Shown: in pieces, positions 45,156 through 56,269 of the stretch
How positions within the stretch are numbered: position 1 is the first letter of the stretch
How the letters are laid out: every line of letters starts with the position of its first letter
Origin: Chromatiaceae bacterium
GTDB lineage: Bacteria; Pseudomonadota; Gammaproteobacteria; Chromatiales; Chromatiaceae
Direction: 5' to 3'
DNA length: 64,000 nt
Assembly (NCBI GenBank): GCA_016714645.1
Contig: JADKCI010000001.1
Coordinates: 124,001 to 188,000, forward strand
Translations under genes and position numbers: made by a program
The notes under the pieces: generated by a model
What the model saw: only the letters and a program-made list of their open reading frames with translations
Database searches by the model: none
What the model was told of the DNA's origin: nothing

Positions 45156-46174
45156 GACTTACGCCTCCAGCCGCCGCGCCCACGAAACCGGGGGAGCAGC
45201 AGGATCATGACCAGCAGCAGGGGCAGATAAAAGCGCTCGTTCCAGATCCGGGTCCGCTCGTCGCTGGCCTCCGCGGGCAGTTGGGCGACGGATGCGGCCT
45301 CAAGCAGGGCGAGGGTGTCGTCATCCCGGTAATCCGCGCGAAGATAGGTGCCGCCACCGGCCTCGGCGAGTCCCTCCAGCCGCTTTTCGTCGAGGCGGGA
45401 GACGATGGCTTGGCCGCCGCGATCGGTCAGCCAGCCCCCACCGCGACCGGGCACGGGGCCGCCATCCTCGCTGCCGATCCCCAGGGCGTGCAGGTGAATG
45501 CCGGCGGCCGCCAGGTCACGCACCCGTTCCTCCAGCCCCGGCTCATCGAAGTCGCCATCGCTGATGAGCAGGATGGCGCGGGCACTGCCCTCGGACAGGC
45601 CCGAGAGCAGGTTCTCGGCCCGGTCGAGGGCCCCGAGGAGGCGGCTGCCCTGGAGTTGGGTCAGATCGGTGGAGAGGGCCGGCAGGCTATTGAGGAGGGT
45701 CTGGGTATCCTCGGTGATGGGGGAGATGACATGGGGCACGGAGGCAAAGGCGATGAGACCCAGACGGACCTGACGATTGTGCTGGATCAGGTCCTGAATC
45801 TCCTGCCGCGCCCGCGCCAGCCGGTTCGGGGCGGTGTCACCCACCTGCATGGAGCGGGATATATCCAACAAAATCAGTAGATTGTTCCCCGGATGAAAGA
45901 GGCGGACATCGGTATAATCCCAGCGCGGCCCGGCCATGGCCATCACCAGCAGGGACCAGAGGAGGGACCAGAGCAGGAAGCGCCCCCAGCGCTCGCGGGT
46001 CCGCAGTTCCCGGGTGCCGGTGAGGTGGGGCAGCAGATGCGGATCGGCGTAGCGATGCACGGGCCCCCGGGCGGCGCGGGCGGCGCTGCGCCACAGCCAG
46101 AGGGCCACCGGGAGGGGCATCAGCAGGACCCAGAACCAGAGGGGCTGGGCGAAATGGAAGCTGGCCTCAGTCAC
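45152..46174 (-). CDS. batB: BatB-like membrane-anchored VWA protein
   Basis: 340-aa protein: two N-terminal transmembrane segments, a von Willebrand A domain with metal-ion site DISRSMQ (about residue 95) and LISDGDFDEPG (about 200), and a C-terminal transmembrane segment (LPLLLVMILLLP). The start is most likely GTG 46174, which overlaps the batA stop by eight bases; no ATG fits. VWA domains of this operon bind protein partners, perhaps on the periplasmic side. Confidence 0.87.
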   Translation of the reverse strand: MTEASFHFAQPLWFWVLLMPLPVALWLWRSAARAARGPVHRYADPHLLPHLTGTRELRTRERWGRFLLWSLLWSLLVMAMAGPRWDYTDVRLFHPGNNLLILLDISRSMQVGDTAPNRLARARQEIQDLIQHNRQVRLGLIAFASVPHVISPITEDTQTLLNSLPALSTDLTQLQGSRLLGALDRAENLLSGLSEGSARAILLISDGDFDEPGLEERVRDLAAAGIHLHALGIGSEDGGPVPGRGGGWLTDRGGQAIVSRLDEKRLEGLAEAGGGTYLRADYRDDDTLALLEAASVAQLPAEASDERTRIWNERFYLPLLLVMILLLPRFRGRGGWRRKS

Positions 46175-47207
46175 TCGCCACCCTCCGAGCGAAACGCTTG
46201 CGCCCCTCGGGGAAGAGCCCCAGGCCGAGCAGGGCCAGCAGGGCCAGCCCCAGGGGCCAGCGGTAGAGGGGGTCCGGCAGGTAGGCGGTGCGGGCCTCGG
46301 CCTCGGTCTTCTCGAGGTCATCGATGCGCCGCGAGATCTCCTCCAGGGCGCGGGCGTCGGTGGCGCGGAAGTAGGCCCCGCCCGTGGCGTCCGCGATGTC
46401 CCGCAAGGTGCCCTCGTCCATGGTCAGGTCCTCGCGATAGGTGATCACGCCCGCTTCGGGGATAGGGATACGTTTGTCCTCGCTGCCGACGCCGATGACG
46501 TGGATGCGCACCCCCAGGGCCCGGGCCAGGGTGGCCGCCTCCAGGGGCGTGAAGCCACCCGCGGAGTTGTCGCCATCGGCGATCAGGATCATGACGCGCG
46601 AACCCTCCGGCCGTTCCCGCAACTTCTTGGCGCCCAGGGCGATGGCGTCACCCAGGGCCGTGCCGGGCCCGGCGATATTGGCCTCAACGCCGTCGAGCAG
46701 TTGGCGGGTGGCATGCCGGTCCAGGGTCAGGGGCGAGAGGACGAAGGCCTGGCTACCGAAGACGATGAGGCCGACCCGATCGCCCTCGCGCCCATCGATG
46801 AAGCGCCCCATGACGCCCTTGACCACGGCCATGCGGTTGATGGGCAGACCCTGGGCGCTGAAGTCCAGGGCCTCCATGGAATGGGAGGCATCCACCGCCA
46901 GCAGCAGGTCGTACCCCGGTGAGCTGACTTCGGTATGGGGGGTGAGCCACTGGGGCCGCATCAGGGCCAGGACCAGGGCGGTCCACAGCAGCCAGAGCAA
47001 ACCCCGCTGGACCCAGCCGGCGATCTGGCGGGCCGGCCGCAGGGTGCGATAGGCGGCCCGCAGCCGCTCCGGATGAGGATGGAGCAGGGTCAGGCGCTGG
47101 CCTTCGAGGACCTCTTCGGCCCGCTCGCGCCGCTCGGGCCACAGCCAGGGCAGCAGAAAGGGTACCAGCAGCAGGAGCGCGGCCCAGGGCCAACCGAACT
47201 CAAACAT
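46167..47207 (-). CDS. batA: BatA-like membrane-anchored VWA protein
   Basis: 346-aa protein with an N-terminal transmembrane segment (ALLLLVPFLLPWLW), another at about residues 65-82, a VWA domain with complete MIDAS motif (DASHSM, about 100; T in GPGTALGD; LIADGDNSAGG, about 205) and a C-terminal helix. ATG 47207 overlaps the DUF4381 gene by eight bases. BatA and BatB are paralogues thought to form a complex loaded or remodelled by the MoxR ATPase encoded upstream. Confidence 0.9.
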   Translation of the reverse strand: MFEFGWPWAALLLLVPFLLPWLWPERRERAEEVLEGQRLTLLHPHPERLRAAYRTLRPARQIAGWVQRGLLWLLWTALVLALMRPQWLTPHTEVSSPGYDLLLAVDASHSMEALDFSAQGLPINRMAVVKGVMGRFIDGREGDRVGLIVFGSQAFVLSPLTLDRHATRQLLDGVEANIAGPGTALGDAIALGAKKLRERPEGSRVMILIADGDNSAGGFTPLEAATLARALGVRIHVIGVGSEDKRIPIPEAGVITYREDLTMDEGTLRDIADATGGAYFRATDARALEEISRRIDDLEKTEAEARTAYLPDPLYRWPLGLALLALLGLGLFPEGRKRFARRVASD

Positions 47208-47766
47208 GCCGGCGATCCTCCACCAGGACCCACTGATAGGCGGCGTCGATGAGCTCGAGCCAGGCTCGCGGGGACCCGCCACCATTGGCCGGCGGGCGGG
47301 TGCTGCTGGGGTTGGGCGGGGCATAGGGCGCCTCTAGCAGTGGGCGCCCCTTGCCCCGCCAGTCGAAGCCCTGCGGGTCCTGGTCCGCCAGCCAGGCCAG
47401 CCAGTCCTCGCCCGCCAGGCCCGCGCAGGCATCCCGCCCCAGACGGGCCATGGCGACCCGGCGCAGGAGTTCCGACAAGTCGCCGGCGGTCAGCTTGGGG
47501 TCCTGGGTCGCGGCCCGTTGGCGCAGGGCCCGCAGTTGGCGGGCGGCGTCCCAGCGCCAGGAGCCGATCCGCAGCACCGGGATGGGGGGGATGCGCAACC
47601 GCAGGCTTGCCCGCCAGCGCCAGGCCAGCAGCATGAGGAGCAGGATGGCCCCGGCCAGCAGCCACCAACCCGGGGCCGGTGGCCACCAGGAGACGGGGTC
47701 CATGCCACGGATGTCGCGCAACTGAAGGGCGATGTCTTGGGCGATGGGCGGTATCTCGGTGGCCAT
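47200..47766 (-). CDS. DUF4381 family membrane protein
   Basis: 188-aa protein with one N-terminal-side transmembrane segment (GWWLLAGAILLLMLLAW, about 32-48) and a cytosolic helical domain. RDIRGMDPVSWWPPAPGWW before the helix and DLSELLRRVAMARLGRD (about 95) are typical of DUF4381, a small protein regularly found between DUF58 and batA in MoxR/Bat operons. Function unknown; a membrane adaptor is likely from context. Confidence 0.88.
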   Translation of the reverse strand: MATEIPPIAQDIALQLRDIRGMDPVSWWPPAPGWWLLAGAILLLMLLAWRWRASLRLRIPPIPVLRIGSWRWDAARQLRALRQRAATQDPKLTAGDLSELLRRVAMARLGRDACAGLAGEDWLAWLADQDPQGFDWRGKGRPLLEAPYAPPNPSSTRPPANGGGSPRAWLELIDAAYQWVLVEDRRHV

Positions 47767-47769
47767 GGT

Positions 47770-48687
47770 TTAGATCGCCCGGACCCGGGCCCGCTGTTCC
47801 AGATGGTGGATCAGGGACAGATGGATCTCTTCGTCGGTACGCACCGGCAGCAGGGTGACGGCAAGCCGGTAGGTCATGGCGCGCAACAGGGCCCGGCGCT
47901 CCAGCCAGGCCTGGCGATAGTCGAGACGCGCCTGGGGGTCGTCGGTATCGATCTCGATCAGGGTGCCATCGGTACCGGTGAAGGTCGCCACCCCCATGGC
48001 CGGGATCTCCCAGTCTGCAGGATCGTCCACCGGGATCAGGGCCACGGCGTTACGCTGGATCAGGGTGCCAAGGATGGGCTCCAGTTCCAGGGGATCCCGG
48101 TTGAGATCGGCGATGATAAAGACCAGGGAACCGGTGGGGATGCCGCTGGTGGCGCGCCGCAGGGCCATGCCCAGGCAGTCGATGGAGGCCTCCTGTTCGG
48201 CCCCGGGCACGGTCAGGGCCCGGAGCAGTTGCCAGAGGGCGCGGCGCCCCCGGGAGGGCCGGAAGTGCTGGAGCCCGGCGAGGGGGTCGCCGAAGACCAG
48301 GCCGCCCACGCGATCGTTGAGGCGGCTCGCCGCCCAGCCGACCAGGGCGGCGGCGCGCGCAGCCTGCACCGACTTGAAGGTGCCGCGGGTGCCGAAGCTC
48401 ATGTGGGGCCCCTTGTCCACGCACAGCACCACCGAGCGCTCGCGCTCCTCGCGGAAGACCTTCATGTGAGGTTCGTTGGTGCGGGCCGTGACCTTCCAGT
48501 CCATGTAGCGGATGTCATCGCCCTCGCGGTACTCGCGCACCTCCTCGAAATTGACGCCGGCGCCCCGGAACACGGAGGCGTAGAGGCCGGCGAAGGAGGA
48601 ATTGACCAGATGGCGTGACGGCAGGCCCAGGGTGTGGGCCTGATGGCGCAGCTCCAGCAGGTCATCGAGGCGGGGATAGAGACTCAA
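47770..48687 (-). CDS. DUF58 domain protein (VWA-like, MoxR operon)
   Basis: 305-aa cytosolic protein of the DUF58 family, a VWA-related fold and a regular partner of MoxR ATPases. GAGVNFEEVREYREGDDIRY (about 40) followed by MDWKVTARTNEPHMK and FREERERSVVLCVD is the hallmark. The start is probably TTG 48687 (SLYPRLDDLLELR), which begins three bases from the moxR stop; no suitable ATG exists, and longer in-frame sequence is antisense-like. It ends three bases before the DUF4381 gene. Confidence 0.88.
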   Translation of the reverse strand: MSLYPRLDDLLELRHQAHTLGLPSRHLVNSSFAGLYASVFRGAGVNFEEVREYREGDDIRYMDWKVTARTNEPHMKVFREERERSVVLCVDKGPHMSFGTRGTFKSVQAARAAALVGWAASRLNDRVGGLVFGDPLAGLQHFRPSRGRRALWQLLRALTVPGAEQEASIDCLGMALRRATSGIPTGSLVFIIADLNRDPLELEPILGTLIQRNAVALIPVDDPADWEIPAMGVATFTGTDGTLIEIDTDDPQARLDYRQAWLERRALLRAMTYRLAVTLLPVRTDEEIHLSLIHHLEQRARVRAI

Positions 48688-48689
48688 GG

Positions 48690-49646
48690 TCAGGGAATGG
48701 CGACCAGATTGAGCAGGCGGGCGATGAAATCGTCCGTGGTGATGCCTTCCGCCTCGGCCTCGAAGGTGAGCAGCAGGCGGTGGCGCAGGATCTCCGGGGC
48801 CACGGACTGGATGTGATGGGGGGCAACGAAGGGATCGCCCTCGAGCCAGGCGCGGGCGCGGGCGCAGCGGGCCAGGCCGATACTGGCGCGGGGCGAGGCG
48901 CCGAAACGGCACCAGCGGGCCAGGTCCGGGTCATAAACCCGGGGGTTACGGGTCGCCTGGACTAAATCCACGATATAGCTGTTGAGCTTGGGGTCCAGAT
49001 AGAGACCGGCCACGTCCCGGCGCATGGCGAAGAGTTCCGCCTGGGTCAGCCGCTTGACGGGGGGCTTATGACTCGCCTTCTGCTGGGCCAGGTCCAGGGC
49101 GAGGATCTTGAGCTCCTCGTCGCGGCTGGGGTATTCGACCACCGCCTCCATGAGGAAGCGGTCGAGCTGGGCCTCGGGCAGGTGATAGGTGCCCTCCTGC
49201 TCCACCGGATTCTGGGTCGCCAGCACCATGAAGAGCTTGGGCAGGGGATAGGTGCGCTGACCCACCGTGATCTGCTGCTCGGCCATGGCCTCCAGCAGGG
49301 CCGACTGCACCTTGGCCGGGGCGCGGTTGACCTCGTCGGCGAGGAGGATGTTATGGAAGAGGGGGCCGGGGCGGAATTCGAACTCGCCCTTTTCGTGGCG
49401 GTAAATGTCGGTGCCGATCAGGTCCGAGGGCAGCAGATCCGGGGTGAACTGGACGCGGTGGAAGTCGCCCTCCAGGGACTCGGCCAGGGCCTTGACCGCC
49501 GTGGTCTTGGCCAGGCCCGGCATGCCCTCCACCAGCAGATGGCCGTCACTCAACAGGCAGATGAGCATGCTGTCAACAAAGCTTTGTTGACCAATGATGC
49601 GCGAGGCAATGTGATCGCGGACGTGGGAGAGATCGGCGGGGGTCAT
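48690..49646 (-). CDS. MoxR-family AAA+ ATPase
   Basis: 318-aa AAA+ chaperone, first gene of the seven-gene operon. Walker A is GMPGLAKT (41-48) and Walker B is LLADEVNRAP (about 105); NPVEQEGTYHLPEAQLDRF (about 155) holds the MoxR-type sensor 1 region. MoxR ATPases help assemble or activate protein complexes together with VWA proteins such as BatA and BatB. It is divergent from typA. Confidence 0.95.
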   Translation of the reverse strand: MTPADLSHVRDHIASRIIGQQSFVDSMLICLLSDGHLLVEGMPGLAKTTAVKALAESLEGDFHRVQFTPDLLPSDLIGTDIYRHEKGEFEFRPGPLFHNILLADEVNRAPAKVQSALLEAMAEQQITVGQRTYPLPKLFMVLATQNPVEQEGTYHLPEAQLDRFLMEAVVEYPSRDEELKILALDLAQQKASHKPPVKRLTQAELFAMRRDVAGLYLDPKLNSYIVDLVQATRNPRVYDPDLARWCRFGASPRASIGLARCARARAWLEGDPFVAPHHIQSVAPEILRHRLLLTFEAEAEGITTDDFIARLLNLVAIP

Positions 49647-50067
49647 GAGCTACGGCTTCCGGGTTCATTCAGACAATCACGCCCGCGAACGGCGGACGGC
49701 ATGGCACTGGCTTTGGCACTGAATCCCGGATCCTCCCCGGTTCTTGTCATCCCTTGCCCCCAGTGCCCGCGGCGGACCCGGAAGCAAGACACGAGGCCAT
49801 AATCCTGATCTTTTTAGGCCGGGCTTGCAAGCCCAAGCTTGGATTGGAAAATTTCTTGATTATCGCAATATTCCGATATTCTTATCTTTCCCGATGACGG
49901 CGGGCGCGGGCTAGGGTCGCCCGGACCGTCCCGGAATTTCGCCATCCCAGAAAACCGGCACCGCCCTTTTCGGCTATAATGCGGGGTTCTTCCGGCCTAG
50001 CCCCGCGCATCCTGCCTTCCGCCCTCCGGTTTCAAAACCGGCGTCAACCTTTGAGAGCTGTCCCACC
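49647..50067. other. Divergent intergenic region between moxR and typA
   Basis: 421 bases without a gene. An A/T-rich patch (49830-49890) stands out. Position 49975-49980 is TATAAT on the plus strand, about 90 bases before typA, with no good -35 box. The moxR promoter must lie here too but was not resolved. Confidence 0.5.
49975..49980 (+). promoter_or_regulatory. Probable -10 box (TATAAT) for typA
   Basis: Perfect TATAAT in CGGCTATAATGCG, the right distance and orientation for typA. No recognisable -35 hexamer 17 bases upstream, so it is tentative. Confidence 0.5.
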
Positions 50068-51882
<1,815 letters not shown>

Positions 51883-51926
51883 GCGCACCTCGGCGCCCGA
51901 GCGGGGCCGCACCCATCACCACCAAC

Positions 51927-51947
51927 AAAAAGGGGCCCTAAGGCCCC
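51927..51947 (-). terminator. Terminator for the glycosyltransferase operon (possibly bidirectional)
   Basis: GGGGCC-CTAA-GGCCCC (51932-51947) with a T5 run on the minus strand side. It faces the end of the minus-strand glycosyltransferase genes and also sits after typA. The same element, with flanking CCATCACCACCAAyAAAAA, recurs at 60798-60833. Confidence 0.7.
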
Positions 51948-52115
51948 GTTGATGCGCCAACTGAGGGGGTTAAGGAGTACACCTGCCGCCTCGTTACGCG
52001 GATCCTGACCCGGCTTCAGTAGTTCCACCAGGGCATCGGACAGCCGCAGAGATTGCACCTACCCATCCATCCTGGCATCACTTCTCCCGCCTCTCCGGTC
52101 CCTGCCGCAACCTCC

Positions 52116-53015
52116 TCAAAGGACATCTCGACCCAACGTTTTCTTCAGGTAGGCCTGACAGAGCGCCACCTGGCATTCACAGAAAAATGCATCACGCTCC
52201 TGCCCAAGCAGCGCGAAAACAATGTTTGCCAATGAACCGGCAACAGCAAACAGCACGTACTTAAGCAACTTGACAAAACGGCTGGGGGCCGACAGGTAGT
52301 GCTGCTCCAGCAAGGCAGCGGAAATCCCCTGCCAGTGGGCGCGTTCCTTGACCCATGCCTTCGTCAGACGACTCGCGGGTATCTGATGGTGCACCACGGC
52401 GCGGGGAGCATAGCGGATGTCGTAACCTGCCCTTTCCACCCGCAGGCACAAGTCTGTCTCCTCCCCGGAGAGAAGGAGCTGTCCGGTCCGTCCCAGGATA
52501 GAACTGAACCCGCCTACGGACTCCAGTACCGTCCTGCGGAAGGCTATGTTCGTCCCAGCCGGGTAGTCCGAATAACGAAGAGCGGTGACATCGCCATAAT
52601 CGACAACGGTAAAGAAACAGACATGTCTCTCATGCAGCCATGAGGGCTTGCCATTCCCCCCCCATTCAGGCACAACCTGTCCGCCGGCACAGCCGACGGC
52701 AGGATCCGCGAACAGATCATCCAGCCTTTGCAACCATTCGGGCTCCGGCCAGGCATCGTCATCGATGAAACCGATCAACTCCCCTCTGCTCTCTGCGATG
52801 CCCCGGTTGCGAGCATGGGAGAGCCCAAGTCGCTCCTCCCGTACACAGCGTACACCAGCAGCGGCCGCAACGGCGGCAGTGCCGTCGCTTGATGCATTGT
52901 CAACAACGATGATTTCGTAACGGTCAAGAGGATAATCAAGAGCCTGGACCTTCGGCAGGTTGTCCGCCAGATCGGCGGCACGATTATGGCTGCAAATGAT
53001 GATGGACCAGGGCAT
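52116..53015 (-). CDS. Family 2 glycosyltransferase
   Basis: 299-aa GT-A-fold enzyme that would transfer a sugar from a nucleotide donor in cell-surface polysaccharide synthesis. SIIICSHNRAADLADNLPKV at the N-terminus, IIVVDNASSDGT (about 35-46), and IGFIDDDAWPEPEW (about 81) with the metal-binding DxD are visible; EETDLCLRVERAGYDIRYAP (about 185) is the acceptor-side motif. A C-terminal hydrophobic stretch (about 250-268) may anchor it. Donor and acceptor are unknown. Six bases separate it from the next gene; base composition is poorer in G+C than the core genes. Confidence 0.88.
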   Translation of the reverse strand: MPWSIIICSHNRAADLADNLPKVQALDYPLDRYEIIVVDNASSDGTAAVAAAAGVRCVREERLGLSHARNRGIAESRGELIGFIDDDAWPEPEWLQRLDDLFADPAVGCAGGQVVPEWGGNGKPSWLHERHVCFFTVVDYGDVTALRYSDYPAGTNIAFRRTVLESVGGFSSILGRTGQLLLSGEETDLCLRVERAGYDIRYAPRAVVHHQIPASRLTKAWVKERAHWQGISAALLEQHYLSAPSRFVKLLKYVLFAVAGSLANIVFALLGQERDAFFCECQVALCQAYLKKTLGRDVL

Positions 53016-53021
53016 GGGGCC

Positions 53022-53876
53022 TCAGTGGACGTAACAAGAGGTAGATTTATTGCCCTTATATAAGTAAAAAGGCCGGACCAACGGAAAGAGCACTTCTGCC
53101 AACCGCTTAACTTTGAAGGTCAATACACCATGGCCCAGGGCACACCAGATGAGTGGATTGGCCATGTCCAGCAACATATCCCCTAGCGAGTAGCCAATAC
53201 CGACAGAGCGCCAGCCAAGCCCTTCATTTTCACATCGTTTTGCCAAGCTCTGCAGATTGTACATGTGGCTATGGTAATCAAGGACATCCATTGCCTGATG
53301 TATCTTGTATCCAGCGGGAACAATGCTCCTCTGGAATACCTTGTCCTCACTCATTTCGACGCGGCCAAGTGGGTGTTTCTCCCAGACCGAGCGGCGGATT
53401 GCACAGGCGGTAAACGAAAGCCCCACATTATTGTAAGCCTTCATCCATTTCTTCACGTCGCGGGTATAGTAGAAAAGCCGAAGCCTCTCCCAATAAAACA
53501 GTTCCGTATTCACATCAGGAGTGTCGCACCCCTGAACCACCGCAACCTGAGGATCAGCAAAGGGCTTCACCAGACGAGCCAGCCAGTCGGTGCCGACGGG
53601 GATGGCATCCTGTGAGATGGGTACCACGATCTCCCCCTTGGCAAGGCTGAAACCATAGTCACGGGTGAGCCCGAAATTAAAGTCCTGGGGCTGGACTTGA
53701 AAGAGGCGGACAGCGGTGCGTTCAAGCAATTCAAGAGTGCCGTCGGTAGAGCCGGAGTCGACAGCGACAACCTCGACCTCTCCTTCATACTCCTGCATAA
53801 GCACAGCTTCAAGAGAACTGGCGAACAATTCGCCGCCATTCTTCGTCAGGTAGACAACTGACACCGTAAGACTCAT
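53022..53876 (-). CDS. Family 2 glycosyltransferase (rhamnosyltransferase-like)
   Basis: 284-aa GT-A-fold protein. VSVVYLTKNGGELFASSLEA, VEVVAVDSGSTDGTLELL (about 34-51), DFNFGLTRDYGFSLAKGEIV and SQDAIPVG (about 88) fit rhamnosyltransferase-type GT2 enzymes, which often act on O-antigen. FTACAIRRSVWEKHPLG (about 155) and SEDKVFQRSIVPAGYKI follow. Its start overlaps the upstream gene by ATGA, so the three minus-strand genes are coupled. Substrate is unknown. Confidence 0.85.
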   Translation of the reverse strand: MSLTVSVVYLTKNGGELFASSLEAVLMQEYEGEVEVVAVDSGSTDGTLELLERTAVRLFQVQPQDFNFGLTRDYGFSLAKGEIVVPISQDAIPVGTDWLARLVKPFADPQVAVVQGCDTPDVNTELFYWERLRLFYYTRDVKKWMKAYNNVGLSFTACAIRRSVWEKHPLGRVEMSEDKVFQRSIVPAGYKIHQAMDVLDYHSHMYNLQSLAKRCENEGLGWRSVGIGYSLGDMLLDMANPLIWCALGHGVLTFKVKRLAEVLFPLVRPFYLYKGNKSTSCYVH

Positions 53877-56269
53877 GGGTGCTGAGTCCTCCCGGATATC
53901 AGAGTCTGCAGATGGCTTCTCAAACTGCCGGCAACGGCCTCATAACCAAAGTTCATCTCCATAAAGCGCAGGCCGTTTATTGAACAAGCCGCCCACAGAT
54001 CTGGTTCCTCCAGCAGCCGTACAACTGCAGCGGCAAAATCTCCAGGAGCGTCGGTAACAAATGCAACCTTACCAGAGACGAGATCCATCCCCTGTGCTCC
54101 AACACTGGTGGTTACCAGCGGCAGACCCGCAGCCAATGCCTCCCCCACTTTGCCCTTGAGACCTGCACCGTAGCGGAGCGGAGCAACGGACACCATGCAC
54201 TTGTCCAGGAAGGGTGTAGTCTTGGGGACAAAACCGAGGATTGAAACATCGGGAGCCGCCAACTTCCTGATATGCTCCGGCGGACTGTCTCCAACCACGT
54301 ACAGATGTATACCCGGTACACGCCGGCGCACGAGGGGCATGATTTCCCGACAGAAGAATTCAACCGCATCGACGTTCGGTTGGTGTACAAAGCCGCCGAC
54401 AAACAGCAGTGAATACCCTTCCCGCTGCTGGCGCGGTACAACCTCTTCTGCAACATTATGGATATTGGGAACGATGGTAATGGATTCGGCAGCTATCCCC
54501 TCGGCTACTAACACATGCCGATCGAGGCTACTCACGACCCACACATTGTCAGCTTTCTGATAGGCACTCACTTCTGATCGCCTGGTGTTCTCAGCCTGCG
54601 ACCGCAGCGACTCGTCTTGGAGGGTCTCAGACATCATGCGTTCACGGATAAAGTGCACATCGACGCTATCTATGACAAAAGGCACCGTCGGACACATCTT
54701 ACGGAAGAGAGGTATGTATTTCAGCCCAAGCGTGTAGAACTCGCATATGACGGCACCGATTTCACGGGACTTCAGCAGCATGCGAAGCCCCGACTCCGAA
54801 TCGATGCAGTCAATCCCCAGGTCAAGAAGCGCCTGCAGATACTTGCGCTCACCCTGAGGGACAAAGCGCTCCCAAATTCCATTATTGAAATAGACAATAT
54901 TATAATCCGTCACAAGAATCTGCAGAATCCGGAAAAGACGCAGATCGCCAGATGCCCTGTCGTATTCGGGAAGGCGGGGGGCAATAAACAGCAGAGTAGG
55001 CTTTGAGGGGTCTATCCCATGCTCTTTCAGGTAGTATGGACTTGTTGGGGCTTTGTGGCCTTTTAACTTACCAAGCAGCTTTCGGATGGGCATTGTGGCT
55101 CGCCAACTGAGCGATTCGAGCATTGCTGCAAGCTGGTATTCCGTCTCTGCAAGCTGGTGCTCCGCCTCTGCAAGCTGGTGCTCCGTCTCTGCAAGCTGGT
55201 GCTCCGCCTCTGCAAGCTGGTGCTCCGTCCCTGCAAGCTGGTGCTCCGTCCCTGCAAGCTGGCGCTCCTTTTCCTTGAGCTGATAGGCCGTTGCTTCAAG
55301 TTCTTGCTGCAGTGCCAGAACCTCACGCGATGGGCGATCAAGCTCTGCCTGCAACTGTATAGCCCAATCAGCAGGGGCATCCGCCTGGACCCGGGCTCTG
55401 AATGTTCCTGCCCGCAAAAGTAGCTGGAGATATGGCGAACCGAAATCTGCTAGGTCTATCTCTTCAATGAGAAGGGGTACCTGGCTGCGCTTCAGTGCGC
55501 GGCAACACTCTTCAACACCTTCAATCAATTCCTGCTGGCGCTGCTCAAAGGACGGCAACTGATAATCAGGATACAGTTTTGCCCAGTACAGCTTTCCCTG
55601 TTCATATTTCATGAACTGAGTATAGAGCCCCTCAATGCTGTTACGGTGCTTATGATAGACGAGGGCTTCGGGGATGAACTTGACCTGGAGCCCAAGCTGC
55701 TTTTGCATCCGCCAGGCGATATCAGCATCACCGCCAGAGGTCATCTCTGGCACGAAAAGCCCCACCTTCTCGAAAACCTCACGCCTATAGGCCGAGTTGG
55801 CCGTCTGCGTGTAGGGAAGGTAGGAGCAGGAGAGAGTGCCTCCCTGCCGCAAAATGCCGGCTCGATCTGAGAACTTCTCCACCAGGCTCGTGGGTTGATA
55901 CGCCTCGATCTCACCGGCAAAACAGCCGGCAGTCTGATCGTCCCAATACTTGACCAGGTTCTTCAGCCAACCGGGGGTAACGATGCAATCGGCGTCAGTG
56001 AAAGCGATCAATTCACCTTGCGCAGCCAATATTCCTTTGTTTCGTGCAGCATATGAGCTCTTGATGGTGGGTTCGTTGAGGATAGTGACGTTGTAGTCTC
56101 TGGCGATGTCAAGGGTGGCATCGGTGGAGCCATTATCCACCAAAATCACTTCGAGATTTTCAGAGGGATAATCCAGGTTTGCCAGCGAGTCAAGACAAAG
56201 CCGCAGCGTGCTCTCTGTGTTGAAAGCAGGCACAACTACACTAATTTTAGGAAGAGCGTAAACAGACAT
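53873..56269 (-). CDS. Two-domain glycosyltransferase (GT2 plus GT4-like) with heptad-repeat linker
   Basis: 798-aa fusion. Residues 1-260 are a GT2 domain (ISVVVPAFNTESTLRLCLDS, VDNGSTDATLDIARD, AFTDADCIVTPGW). Residues about 300-395 are a coiled coil that includes seven-residue repeats of the form LAxTEHQ (about 333-381) encoded by a 21-bp minisatellite. SLSWRATMPIRKLLGKLK follows, a motif common before such domains. Residues about 420-798 are a GT4-like domain ending with LRYGAGLKGKVGEALAAGLP and LVTTSVGAQGMDL. Such enzymes build repeating surface polysaccharide. The gene is first of three coupled genes and of lower G+C than its flanks. Confidence 0.88.
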   Translation of the reverse strand: MSVYALPKISVVVPAFNTESTLRLCLDSLANLDYPSENLEVILVDNGSTDATLDIARDYNVTILNEPTIKSSYAARNKGILAAQGELIAFTDADCIVTPGWLKNLVKYWDDQTAGCFAGEIEAYQPTSLVEKFSDRAGILRQGGTLSCSYLPYTQTANSAYRREVFEKVGLFVPEMTSGGDADIAWRMQKQLGLQVKFIPEALVYHKHRNSIEGLYTQFMKYEQGKLYWAKLYPDYQLPSFEQRQQELIEGVEECCRALKRSQVPLLIEEIDLADFGSPYLQLLLRAGTFRARVQADAPADWAIQLQAELDRPSREVLALQQELEATAYQLKEKERQLAGTEHQLAGTEHQLAEAEHQLAETEHQLAEAEHQLAETEYQLAAMLESLSWRATMPIRKLLGKLKGHKAPTSPYYLKEHGIDPSKPTLLFIAPRLPEYDRASGDLRLFRILQILVTDYNIVYFNNGIWERFVPQGERKYLQALLDLGIDCIDSESGLRMLLKSREIGAVICEFYTLGLKYIPLFRKMCPTVPFVIDSVDVHFIRERMMSETLQDESLRSQAENTRRSEVSAYQKADNVWVVSSLDRHVLVAEGIAAESITIVPNIHNVAEEVVPRQQREGYSLLFVGGFVHQPNVDAVEFFCREIMPLVRRRVPGIHLYVVGDSPPEHIRKLAAPDVSILGFVPKTTPFLDKCMVSVAPLRYGAGLKGKVGEALAAGLPLVTTSVGAQGMDLVSGKVAFVTDAPGDFAAAVVRLLEEPDLWAACSINGLRFMEMNFGYEAVAGSLRSHLQTLISGRTQHP
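55127..55273. repeat. 21-bp minisatellite (seven units) inside the fusion glycosyltransferase
   Basis: Seven tandem units beginning TGCAAGCTGG at 55127, 55148, 55169, 55190, 55211, 55232 and 55253. They differ mainly in the last six bases. Each codes for one heptad, so unit number could vary without frameshift and would alter the length of the coiled-coil linker. Confidence 0.92.

Noticed and set aside
55127..55273. CRISPR array
   Set aside because: Units are contiguous 21-bp repeats with no spacers and lie in frame within a glycosyltransferase gene.
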